From NCBI GenBank assembly GCA_964036665.1, contig OZ038530.1, positions 5,904,501-5,968,500 of the forward strand: 64,000 nucleotides of DNA. The letters run 5' to 3'. Shown in pieces: positions 47,570-59,900 of the stretch (the first letter of the stretch is position 1; the number at the start of each line of letters is the position of its first letter). The position numbers and the translations under genes were made by a program. The stretch comes from Gordius sp. MW1 (lineage: Eukaryota > Nematomorpha > Gordioida > Gordea > Gordiidae). The notes under the pieces are model-generated. The model was not told the origin of the DNA, searched no databases, and saw nothing but the letters and a program-made list of their open reading frames with translations.

Positions 47570-50500
47570 TAGAGAACTGCAAAGTCACTTTTTTCAACAC
47601 GGACCCGACCCGAATTTTGTAAATATTTTTAACCCGAGCCCAATTCGATCCGAAGGCATTTTAAAATCTTCAACCCAAACGCGACCCGACTCGAAGACAT
47701 TTTAAAATTTTAAACCCTAACCCGCCCCGAAAGCGTTTAAATTTTTTAACCGAATCCCTCATAAACGCGTTTTAAATTTTGGTATCTAACGCAAGTTTAA
47801 GAAAATTTGCGGTGTGCATGGGCGTAGGCAGGGGGTGGCAGGGGCGGGCGGCTCTAAATTAAAAAAATCTTAAGATATTTTGTCAAATAGTAGCTAAAAT
47901 TCGAAAAAATGGTTATTTTGCCCCTCCCGTAATCATCATTTCCCCATTTTTATCCCGGCTGCGCCCATGAGTAGTGGTGGGGAAAACCTGAGGTCAGGTG
48001 GACCTCAGGTAAACCTGAGGTGAGGTTTAGGTTAACCTAAAACCTAAACTTAAGGTGAGGTTCGAGGTTTATAAGGACCTCAAGGTTTTTCATATAAAAA
48101 ACCTTAAAACCTCAGGTCCACCTTGAGGTCACCTCGAGGTTTCAACAAGTATGCTTCATCTTTTATATCTTAATTTTACGACTAAATTATAGTCTCTAAC
48201 AAAAATTTTTTATTAAGTATATATATATATATTAAAAATAGTTCAAAATTTATTTTAATAGCAAATTACGTATATAATGTATAAATTTTTACACTCTATT
48301 AAATTATCATTTTACTTGATAGAATTAATGCATGTGTATTTTGCTGCCATCTACATTGTATTATATTTTTATAACACATTTTTAAAATTCCCTGCCTATC
48401 TATGGCATCCTGTGATATACACACCTTTTATTTTTTTAATAGTTCTTTTATGGACAAAAAGGGATAATTGTATGAATTTTATGTATTTTAGATTGTATAA
48501 ATAGTAAGACGGCCGGGCGGCACCAAAAATAAATATACTTTTTTTATATCTTAATTAAGAATTCCTCATTTACTTTAAAATGCTCAGCTTTAAATTAATA
48601 ATGCTCAAGTATTTTTGTTAAAATGCTCAGTAAAATAAATTCATAATTTGTGATATTAATTTATTATGCGCTTACATTTTATAAATAATAATTTAATTGG
48701 TATAAAATTTTTTTTTAAATTAAGAACTTTGCCCCCTACCTTTTTTTGTCCCGTTGGTTTCTCCCCCCTTCCTTTTTTTACCCTCTTTCTCACCTGGGGG
48801 GAGGGGGGGGGGGGGGGTAATTTGACCCCCCCCCCCCCCCTTTTCCCAATTTTTTTTACCTTCTTTCTCACCCGGGGGGGATTTGATTTGGGCCCCTTAT
48901 TATTTGCACTCTTCCCCAGGTGAGAAAGAGGGTAAAAAAGGGGTGTTACAAGGGTGGGTAAATCACCCCCCATCCCTCCCCCCAAGAGGGTAAAAAACAA
49001 GGGGGGGGGGGGGGAGAAACCAACGGGACAAAAAAAGGGAGGGGGCAAAGTTCTTAATTTAAAAAAAAAATTGTATACCAATTAAATTATTATTTATAAA
49101 ATGTAAGCGCAAAATAAATTAATATCACAAATTATGAATTTATTTTACTGACCATTTTAACAAAAATACTGAGCATTATTAATTTAAAGCTGAGCATTTT
49201 AAAGTTAATTTACTGATCAATTTTGAGTTTTTAACTGGGCACTTTAATAAAATACTGAGACTGAGCATTTTTTAATTTATTACTGTGCATTTAAATACCA
49301 TCTTTTTTTAATTATGATGTTTTTCGAGATTTGATCACGTCACGTTATATAGATTTAGTAAATAAAATCAAATTGCTTAAAAACTTTATCTTGGTTGACT
49401 TAAAATGAAGTTTATGCTGTTTAAATGAGGAATTCTTAATTAAGATATAAAAAAAGTATATTTATTTTTGGTGCCGCCCGGCCGTCTTACTATTTATACA
49501 ATCTAAAATACATAAAATTCATACAATTATCCCTTTTTGTCCATAAAAGAACTATTAAAAAAATAAAAGGTGTGTATATCACAGAATACCATAGATAGGC
49601 AGGGAATTTTAAAAATGTGTTATAAAATTATAACACAATGTAGATGGCAGCAAAATACACATGCATTAATTCTATCAAGTAAAATGATAATTTATTAGAG
49701 AGTAAAAATTTATACATTATATACGTAACTTGCTATTAAAGTAAAGTTGTTTGAACTATTTTGAATATATATATATACTTAATAAAATTTATTTGTTAGA
49801 GACTATAATTTAGTCGTAAAATTAAGATATAAAAAATGAAGCATACTTGTTGAAACTCGAGGTGACCTCAAGGTGGACCTGAGGTTTTAAGGTTTTTTAT
49901 ATGAAAAACCTTAAGGTCCTTATAAACCTCGAACCTCACCTTAAGGTTAGGTTTGAGGTAAACCTAACCTTGAGGTTAAGGTTTATAAAACCTCAGGTTA
50001 CCCCACAACTACCCATGAGGGTGCTTTAAATTTAATCGACAGAAAGTTTGATTTATAAAACGAATCGATACCAGATATTTTGATAGCTAAATTTTTTTGA
50101 ATGATTTATTTTAGAGATAAATATAATAGCCAACATCAGGTCACATTTAATTTGAAATGTCTCTTTTACAAATCTATCATTTAATAAATTTAAACTTACA
50201 TTTATCTGTTTTATGAATATATATTTATTTAGTTTAAATTAATTATGAACTACCGATTCACACTATTTAAATACAATTTAAAAATATTATTTTGTTGATA
50301 TGTTTTACAGGAGTCAAATTTAAATTTGCGTCCAAATTAAAACAATCAGATTAAAAAAGACAAAAGGAATTTAATTAACTGAATGAATGTTCTTCAATTA
50401 TGCATTTTGATATTAATCAAAAAATATTATACACAATAGCATTAATCTAAAAGATATATCTATTTTGCAATGTAAGATTCATAACCTTTGACCCGACACT

Positions 50501-50607
50501 TTAAATCCCACCCGACAGCATATTAAAATTTTTAACTCGAACCCGGCCCGACCCAAAAACATTTTAAAATTTTCAACCCGAACCTGACCCGACCCGAAGA
50601 CATTTCA
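47570..50607 (+). repeat. Repeat X, copy 1, carrying a foldback insertion
   Basis: Starts TAGAGAACTGCAAAG, then repeats of ACCCGACCCGAAGACATTTT type. A shared AT-rich body at 50020-50480 (TTTAAATTTAATCGAC... to GCAATGTAAGATTCATAACC) is followed by more CCCGACCCGA repeats. The same order on the minus strand forms copy 2 at 58045-58746. A hAT MITE-like block (47819-47969) and the foldback (47972-50011) lie within. Confidence 0.7.
47972..50011. mobile_element. 2.04-kb foldback element with hAT-type ends
   Basis: Perfect 8-bp target duplication CCCATGAG (47964-47971 and 50012-50019). Ends TAGTGGTGGGG and, inverted, TAGTTGTGGGG. The two halves are long inverted repeats of about 0.85-1 kb: AAGACGGCCGGGCGGCACC at about 48508 is mirrored at about 49470. 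The spacer (48720-49030) has C/G runs and TTTTTACCCTCTTTCTCACC motifs. Subterminal motifs of ACCTGAGGT type match element T (15421-22064). No convincing protein. Confidence 0.88.
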
Positions 50608-50639
50608 TACTTTACGTTTAATAAGAGCTCAAAAGTGTC

Positions 50640-51880
50640 TTGTCATAGACCTAAAAAAGATGATGGCTTAAATCATTCAATTATAGTTGGCATGGGCAAA
50701 TCCGTATTCCAAAATTAATTTGGAAGTTTAAGAAATCACAGTTTTCCTAATAAGGGAACTAGCAAACTTAAATTAATATAAATAATAATAAAGAGCCCTT
50801 TTTATGTGTTCTGTCTTTGGAAGAATAACTACCATAGTATTTAGGAAAAAGAGTTTTTAATTGGTACAATAATGAAATTAAAAAGTTTACAAATCATTCA
50901 TCAGATATTTTTTGCATGCAGCCGATAATCCGAAAATGTTAATAATATTAATTAAATTTTATTTTAAAATCAAAGTTTTCAAATACTAAATTAAATTTAC
51001 TACCTTTGGGTAATACCGCCTAAGTCCCTGAATCCCGGATTATAATTTACAATTAATATATATAAAATATTATGCTCTCAGCTATGTATATGTTCAATTA
51101 CTTTTAAACTCACTTTTAAGCACACTTTATAATGAACAAAAGTAATTGAGGCGCTTTGCTTTGTATATAATAGATAGAATTTAACGATATGACTTTATAT
51201 AATCGATGATGGTGTATAGTCATATTCAGCTAGATTCATGCATTTATTTAGGCCCATTTTTTATATTAAACTTCGAGCCTTTAGTCACTTTGGAATTGCT
51301 ATGGTCAAATTTTTGTTAAAATTCTAAAACATAACAAAGCGGCAAAAATATGATTAAATAATGTTTTATACTTAAAAAGTGTCAGCTTCCTGTTTTATTT
51401 TCACCTTTTTTTTTGGCAAAAGCTTTAAGAGGGCTTGTTACTAAACATTCCAATATTCCCTTTGTTGCAGTAAGAAGTCACGTGACTTTAAATGCACACA
51501 GTTAATTTCATTGGTTTACATTCAATTAATATCTTCTTTCTCAGTCACAAACCATACCTTTTCCTCGAAAATCATATATTAATAACATCTCCAACAGTGG
51601 TGACAGGCTGGAACCTTTATAAAAAGGCTTAGGCACTAGAAAATTAAAATATAACTCAGCCAATACTGTCACTAATCATTTTCATAATTTAATTTGGAAT
51701 ACCTTTTAATTAGTTAACTAATGTCTGTGAGTAATGAACATCTAATTCTTGATCCTTTAATAACCTAACCTTATAACTTTGCATTTTACCAATTAAGTTT
51801 TTGAAAACTTTTGAAGATTTAGGTAACAGCCTATATTCAGCTGAGTCATTCATTGATAAGCATTTCAGGGCATTGATTGG
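50640..51880. other. Intergenic DNA upstream of PNP
   Basis: AT-rich, no repeats or frames recognised. A polypyrimidine-AG at about 51868 could be a 5' UTR acceptor for PNP. Confidence 0.35.
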
Positions 51881-51911
51881 TAGTTGACCATACCATTTTT
51901 TTATATAAATT

Positions 51912-54900
51912 ATGTCTAAAACATCAAGCTCACCTAGACCTAATATTGGTATTGATAAGAATCTTCTTTGGGTTGAAGCTAACGAACTTGCAAAATATAT
52001 TAGTGACGCTTATAATTGTTCACCTTTAAAAAAAACGAATGATTTCAATCCTCTTGTGGGTATCATTTGTGGATCTGGCTTAGGAAATATTGCCGAAATA
52101 TTTGATGGGGATGATGAAATGGCAAAACAATCTAAAAGGCTTACCATGAATTACAAAGATATGCCTCACATGCCAGTATCATATGGTAAGAATTAGATTT
52201 GATTTTTATATTGCTCCTAGTTGAGGGACATAAAAATCAATTAACTATTGGTAGTATTAATGGCCAATATTTGTCCCTTTGCTTTCAAGGTAGATCTCAT
52301 ATTTATGAAGGCATTGACCCATATAAAGTAAGTAACTAAGAGGGCATTGTATTTATAGAGTATTAACTTTAATATGTTTTAACTATTACATACTTTAGGT
52401 TACATTACCAATTAGGGTTATGAAGTTGTTAGGAGTTAAAACATTGTTTGTTACAAACTCCTCCGGTTGTTTATCCAAACATCTCAAACCAGGAGACATA
52501 ATGATTATTAAAGATCATATAGATTTTGTTGGGCTTGCTGGTAATAATCCCTTGGTTGGATTAAATGATAAAAGGTAAAGCTTTTTTCTTTCTTTTATTA
52601 AAGGTTGAATTTAATTTTATATTTCTAGAATTGTAAATTTTAAAATTTTATCTGATGACTTTCTACTTTTTTAAAATGTAAATTAATAACAAAATTATAA
52701 TGATATTTTTTATTTCTTAAAAATTTTGGATTTGATCAAACATTTATCAAATGAAAAAATGTTGCTACCAAGTATGACAAAAAATTTCAGGGGTTAACAA
52801 GCAATGTATTAATTGAAATATATTGACGTTAGTTGCATATGAGGAAAAAATAATTAACTTCTTTTAATTTAGAAATTAATAGACAATAGCAAACTTTTTT
52901 TTGGTTTTAAAAAATCCTAGATAGAGAAAAATTGTTTAGTTCTAAAATTTTTAATGAGTAATTGTCTTTTTCTAAATAAGTGGATGCAATTGCTACATAC
53001 ATATAGAAAGCCAATGTTTAAATGAAATAATTTGTAGTGGTATAATTAGGGGAAGGCCAAGACCCTTACCCCCCAAGTGCAAAATCACTTCTGCCCCCCC
53101 CCCAAGGAAAAAATCTTGGCTTACTTGGCCCTAAGCAATTATTTAATTTATTTTAATTTAAAGATAACAATATTCTATGTATATTAATTAATTTTAAATA
53201 AATAAATATTTTTCCAATTATGCTAATTAACAATTTAGCTTTGTTATTTATTAACATGCAATTAGAATAAGCAAGCAAAACTTTTTCCTAAGGCCTCTAG
53301 CTCCAATCTCCAAACACTAGCTTAAATCAAATGTGTATATAGTATATTTTTTGAAATTAAGCAATATCAAATTGTAAAGACCTTTGTTGTTTTTATTTTT
53401 TATATTATTTTACAAAATTATAATTCTTGTCAATATACTGGGTTCATTTTGGGTTTTTATTATTGATCTGTACAAACTCGTTAATTTTATATAGCCTTAA
53501 TATAGTTTTTTCATTTTCATTGTTTTCATGTTATTTAACCATTGCTATGCAGGTTTATGTATTATTCATTATAAATTAAATTTTAATTATTACAGTTGTA
53601 TATATATATATTGTTAAAGAAGAAAATTTACAATTTTTTATAAAAGGAAACAAAATAAAAATTTTTGACCCTGGGTGGGTTTGAGCTTTTTGGAGATTTA
53701 CGTGTTAGGTCTAATTTTAAATGTAAAAGTATTTTATGATCCTTTAGATAAGTTTCATTATATCAAATATTGGAGCTAAAGGAAATTTAAAATAATCTTA
53801 TTTGGTTTAACTAGCCCAAAACTGCATATCCAAATTTGGATCATGGAATTAATCTATAATTCAAATGGATATGTTTAATTTATAAATTTAAATTAAAAAT
53901 ATTTATATAAAAATTATCTAATATATAAAATTGGGGGCAGCGCTCCTCTGTTAAGCCTACAACCTGGCGAACTCTTGGTAAAAAATAGCCTGGCCCCTTA
54001 ATAACAAATGGTAATTGTAAAAATATGGTTGATTTATCAAATAGCATTTATTAAAAGATATTTTTTACGGTATTTTAAAGCGATAGAGTTATTATAAATG
54101 ATATTACAGTGGGGGAAAGATACAAATAGAAACATACTAATGTATTGTAGCTAAATGTATTACTCTTTGGTGCAGTTTTAGTTTTGCTTTTACATTCTAA
54201 TATACTATGTGTTGCAGCTAAAATAAACTGGCCAAAAAACATTAGCTATTTTGCCCGTGCATTTGAAGTGTGGGAGTTCTTTATTAATGCCTGGGGTTAA
54301 GGATTGAATGTTTTTGTAGAAAAGTCGCGGGTTTAGTGGCAATTTTTTTTAGAATTAGAAACAAGGGAAAGTGAAAAAGTGTTGTTACATACGAAATTGA
54401 AGCTATAAACATTTACTCAAATTATAATAAGATGGGTGTGACTTAAAAATTGTGTAAACTTTCTAACGTTTTGAACTTCAATGTGTGCTCGACCTTGCCC
54501 ATCTAAGTGTGATTGGTGCTTGTTTTGAACGGCCTTCACCTTTTTATGTTATATTAACAAATTTCCCTTAACTTGCTTGTGTTTTCTAAAAACCCAATTG
54601 CGGCAAAGTTGGCCAAGCAGTTAGACAGATTAACTGGCTCACATAAAAATTTTAAAAGCTCGACACTGGTCGCATTTTAGTTTAAAAGATTTGTACTTGC
54701 AAAACTCTCAGGGGTCCTGTCTTAGACTAAAAGCGATGGTTGCAACAAGCATTTACACTTCAATTACTTGCATTTTGATGTTGATTGTTTTGCAAATTAA
54801 TGACCTTATAGATGGGGCGTCGCGTTTCCCGACATGAAAGGTGCCTACGATCCCGACCTGAGGAACAAAGCGATTCAAGCCGGTCAACGCCTGAAGTTGA

Positions 54901-55740
54901 CACCCTATTTAAAGGAAGGCATTTACGTCATGATGGGTGGACCCTATTATGCTAACGAAGCGGAAAAACTCATGTTCGCCCGGTTCGGTGGCCACGCCAT
55001 TGGTAATCCACTTTGATATAAATGCCATAATATTTTAGTACTTTAGCAATGACAAAGATTGCTCTTGAACTCCTGATTCCAACAATTATCGTTGATGAAT
55101 GATAAAGGAAACAGCTGGTTTATTTTATCAATTAGGTGACTTTAGGTTAACTGAGATTACAATCCCAATTCTATGTTTCATAAAGTAAGAATTTTAAATG
55201 GTAATATAGTTAAGGTCCACACTTGTGTGCCTTAGTTAAGCTCTTCTTCCCAAATCGTAAAGCTGCAAATTTCGGAATTTTAATTTTTTAAGACTATCTT
55301 AATATCAATTGACAATTTACCCTTCGAAAACAATTGAAAGCAACTTGTTTTGAAGACATGAAACCATAAATATTTATTAATTATGTCTGCATCCATACAA
55401 AGTTTAACTTTTATTAAGCTTGTGGCCTTTGAGTTTGCAATTGTTAAATACTTTTCATTTAAAAAAGTGTTGCCTCCATAATTATGTAATAATAATTATA
55501 TGTTTTGTAGGGGCGAGCACCGTTCCCGAAGTACTGGTCGCCCGTCAAAGCATGATGAAAATTTGTGGGTTCAGTTTAATAACAAGCCCCTTTTGCGACC
55601 CCAACGACGACTACCAAAATCCAGACACTGCCCCCAAGGATCCCGAACAAATGCTGGCCCTCTCGGTTGACGATGGTTCTCGCAGAATTGGGCAGATCAT
55701 TAAAGAAATTTTAACCAACACCGGCCCCGCTCCACCGTAA
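51912..55740 (+). CDS. Purine nucleoside phosphorylase family protein, divergent base pocket
   Basis: Trimeric (low-mass) PNP fold: phosphorolysis of purine nucleosides, cytosolic, purine salvage. Exons: 51912-52185, 52221-52327, 52399-52574, 54812-55002, 55511-55740; all junctions in phase, 325 residues (human PNP is 289; the extra length is mainly N-terminal). Phosphate-site residues are present: CGSGLG 53-58, QGRSHIYEG 114-122 and STVPE 252-256. Y224 (human Y192) is also kept. Residues that hold the base in human PNP differ: A116 becomes S148, F200 becomes Y232, E201 becomes A233, M219 becomes A251, N243 becomes S275, and the H257 region is not conserved. Intron 1 is only 35 nt; intron 3 is 2.2 kb. 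Family membership is secure, but 6-oxopurine specificity cannot be assumed. An intact frame argues against a pseudogene. Confidence 0.93.
52575..54811. repeat. Intron 3 of PNP with decayed MITE pieces
   Basis: 2.2 kb, AT-rich. Fragments at 53030-53130 (GGCCAAGACCCTTACCCCC mirrored by CTTGGCTTACTTGGCCC) and 53930-54000 look like MITE remains. No exon that would keep the frame is apparent, and exons 3 and 4 join in phase as an Arg codon. Confidence 0.5.
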
Positions 55741-56058
55741 TTCATTCGGACAATGATTAGGAACACTTTTAATTTTGAAATACATTCTTTAAAGGGTGCC
55801 CAAAACTTTGACCAATTATTTCCCTCTTTTACATTGATGTATCATCTACCTAGTCTATTTACTTTATTGCTTGTTATCCTTTCAACTACTCCTATCTCTT
55901 TATCTTTCCTCTATCACATACTACAGAATTGTTGGCGGTAATCAAAAGCGAAAAAGAGACGAAAAATAGTATCATCCTTGCTCTTTGCTACCTCTTTAAT
56001 CATGCGTTTGTCACAATGAACTAGTTATATTTGTTTTTGTTGTTTTAATTGTTAATTT

Positions 56059-56064
56059 AATAAA
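56059..56064 (+). terminator. Candidate poly(A) signal of PNP
   Basis: AATAAA 319 nt past the PNP stop, followed by a TGT-rich stretch and a lone copy of the S-family 19-mer at 56138. Confidence 0.35.
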
Positions 56065-56137
56065 TGTCATATTTTCCGCTCAGGGAATTAAAGTACCTGC
56101 AAATACTCAACCTATGCACAATCGAAATGCTTATTAA

Positions 56138-56156
56138 TTGCTATGCAATTTATGGG
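56138..56156 (+). repeat. Solo S-family 19-mer
   Basis: TTGCTATGCAATTTATGGG, identical to the termini of S1, S2 and S3 but without the rest of the repeat. An element-end relic or an excision footprint. Confidence 0.6.
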
Positions 56157-56843
56157 TATTATTTTATTATAAATATATGTTTTTATGGGCTCTTTCAATT
56201 TCAATATCTAATATATTTACCCTTAATATCTGTCGCAACATTAGTCTAAATATTATCCTCTATTTTGTTTTTAAACAGCAATTATATGGCTAATTTTTTA
56301 CCCAAAACTAGACACTTTGTCGACTCTTATAATACATTATATAATCCAAATTTATAAATGATCCATATTATTGTGGATTTAATGTAGTGATCATAATTTT
56401 TATATATTATACATATAGATATATATCTTTTATCAATGCAATCATTAGATCTCGTCGTCCCTATTACCTCTTTATTTCGTCCCCTATATGGTTTTTATGC
56501 ATGTAGATAGGAGAATCGTCTATTTTACAGATGGACGTTGCCTAAAAGTTAACACCTCCGGAAATTATTTACATAAATAGTATTTCGAGCTATATATAAT
56601 ACATTAACAATTACTGCGAATATGTCAAATTATGTATAATTTAGTAAAGGCATAAAATAACTAATCAGTGAATGTGTTGTTGTGTTTTCTGGTTACCTCT
56701 CAACCACAGTTTCTCACTAAAAGTGGCACTTAACACCTTAGTGGCGCTCTGTAATATTAATATTTTAAAGTAATTTTATTATTTAAACATTTGTATCAAG
56801 AAAAGCTGTATTATCGATTTGCCGTTGTATCATAATATAAACA

Positions 56844-56849
56844 TTTATT
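56844..56849 (-). terminator. Candidate poly(A) signal of the Neto-like gene
   Basis: Minus-strand AATAAA about 100 nt after the stop at 56951. Confidence 0.35.
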
Positions 56850-56950
56850 ACATAAATAGTAATAAATATAATTTAATATGGTATTTAAAAGATAGTTATT
56901 TTTACAAACGTTTTAAACTTTTAAGACATATATGAGACATAGTTAAAAAG

Positions 56951-59900
56951 TTAAACTCTGGTAGGATAGCCTCTAATAGTATGAGAAATGGTTGTAGGGT
57001 CGTAAGAACCTAATGTGGATTGATTGTAGCCATAATCATCAATAGATGAGGAATTAATTAGACTGTCGTATGTAGATATGTTTAGTTCAGATCCGCGATT
57101 TTTTGTTGAGTTTTCCAAAGATGGAGGTCTTATAAAATTTGATTTTTTGTACAATATTAAATTGTTTTATTCTCGATAACTATGGTATTGTCCCAAAAAG
57201 TCTTATTTTCGGTATGATGAAATTAAATACTTTTTGAGTCATACACAGTCATCATCGAGAATGTTAAAGTAAATTTAGCGTTATGTTATGTAATTTTACT
57301 CGTGAGGTTTGTCAGTGATTTCGCAATTCAGAGACGACATGGGCGCTTTTTTGTAGAAATGTATGGATGAGGAGGAAGATTTATTATCTTTGGTTCCTCT
57401 AAGGTGACAACAATTCAAACAATACCCTTTATACCAACTCTTCCTATCATCGGAATCTTGGGATCCTTTCATAAAACTGTCGTGGATAACTTTTAAAAAT
57501 TACGACATATATTTACACAATGTAGAGATACCATCAACTGATTCATCGTTTTGGGCTCTTCTATTATTCCCCCTTTTGAAAGGTGAAAATTTCACAAGTA
57601 AACATAGTATAGTAGATCCTACTATTATTAATGGTATGACGACGCTTAAACTGATCAACATCGGGTATTGACCTACAATTTGACACAGTTTTAATTGCTA
57701 TAGTTTTTAAACATGAATTACATCTTTCTTCGTCGGTTGCATCTATTCCCGGACAATCTTGAATTTTGTTACAAGCCAACGATTTGTCTATGCAAAAATA
57801 TGCTGGTGATGGGCACGTTGCGTGTTTACTCGTATTTAGGCACGCTTCGCTTCCTCTGCACAAAATTCCGGACGGGCATGTACCTAAAAATTATGGAAGA
57901 TTTAAGTCTTATAGAACATATATAATCTTATAAATATATTTTTGACAAAAACTTACTATTCAGCGACACCTTGACCCATCTTATTTTGAATCCTCCTTCC
58001 AATCCCTTAGCATAATGCGCTGTTTCAAACCTATCCGAATTAGTCAAAATTTTAAAATCCTTTCGGGTTTGGGTTGAAAATTTTAGTATGCTTTCGGGTC
58101 GGGTTGGATTAAAAGTGTCGGGCCAAAGGTTATGAATCTTACATTGCAAAATACACAGGACAGGACATATCTTTTAAATTATTACTATTATATATAAAAA
58201 ATTTTTAATCGAATTATATAATTGAACATTATTCATTCAGTTAATAAAATTCCTTTTGTTTTGTTAAATCTGATTGTTTTAATTTGGAAGCAAATTTAAA
58301 TTTGATTCGTTGAAGGTAAAATATATCAATAGAATAATATTTTTAAATAGTGTGAAGTGGCAGTTCATTATTAATTTAAACTAAATATGTATTCATAAAA
58401 CAATTAAAAGTATGGTTAAATTTATTAAATGATTCATTTGCAAAACTATATATTACAAATTAAATGTGACCCGATATTGTGGGTGCTATCATATTCATAT
58501 ATATCTCTATAATAAATCATTCAATGAATTTAGTAATGAAAACCTGTCGTATCAATTAGTTTCTTAAATCGCACTTTAATTTGTCGATTAAATTTAAGAA
58601 CCCTCATGGGCGTAGCCAGGATTGAAATTAGAGAGGGCAATAATGACTTTCGGGTCGGGTTCGGGTTGGAAATTTTAAAATGCTTTCGAGTCGGGTTTGG
58701 GTAGGGTCGGGTTCGGGTTGAAAAAAAGTAACTTTGCAGTTCTCTACCTACTATTAATTTCAATCATTATTTTTTAATAGATTCCCATAAGTCTTACGAA
58801 ATTTAGTAATGCATTAACTATTACTTTATTACAGCCAAATTTCTGCCAGTCAAATAAGAGCGATCAGCTTCGTTTTCAAAATATTTAACGTTCCCGCATA
58901 CATTTAACAAAGGCGTGTCGGTATAAACCAAATTTTCGTAACCGTCGTATATTTTAACATTGGCCAAATTGCATCCAGCTATAATAATGTTACATTTTTT
59001 TTGAGATAAATATTCTTACAAAGCCCTCCTTCCAAATGCAATTTTTCAATTCTCATATAAATTCTCCAGTATTTTTCTACCCTTATGACCCATAAACAGC
59101 TGAGACCGGGAGCATAGTTGTCAGGGTACCCAGGTGACGTTATATAACCCGCACTTTGGTCATTTATAAAATTGTGACACACACCATTTGCATCTTTTGC
59201 CAGGGTGTTGGGGCTAGTTACGTCTCCTTGACTCGCATTTAGTTTCAGGCGAGTCACGTTATTATGAGGTGGTTGATTATTTGTAAAATATTTGTCGTAA
59301 AATGGGAAGCGAAACTCATCTAACAACAAAATACTTGAGAGGAAAGAAATAGTTTGTAATATACTTTCGGGGACGAAATTGAATGAAGCGTTAAAACCTT
59401 TGAATTGCTTGTTGGGGCCATCGAAATTAGAAACAAATCTCATCTCCATCTTGCTCTGAAAGGAATATAATGGTTTTGGAACATTGTGTATGTCTCCGCA
59501 ATATCGTCCAATCAAATGTTTAATACCGTTATTCGCTACGTTGTATACTTCGAGGTAGTCGTTTAAACATCTATATGTAATTAATTTTAAGATTTTATAT
59601 TTTTTGCCTTAAATGTTAAACAATATCAAAGCGATGGCGATGGATGAATTTGTGCACATATATCTAAAGAAATTTCCAAGCGCCTCAAGGGACTTAAAAC
59701 TTGAATTTTGATTATTAATTGAAAATTAACAATAGGTATCAACCTATGATTGCTCATTTATCTATTATCTTAAACATCTAACAGGCGTATTGATAATAAT
59801 GTAGTACTTTCTCATAAATCTAATTTCATGTTTGGGAATTAAAAATACTGACCCGTGCTTTTTGCCAGCTCTTAGATCAAACGTTTCAAATTGAATTATG

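Noticed and set aside
57928-58149. Continuous minus-strand frame running into the CUB exon 57957-58030
   Set aside because: Its upstream part is repeat X sequence; the true exon starts at 58030 after an AG acceptor and is in phase with 58825-58978.
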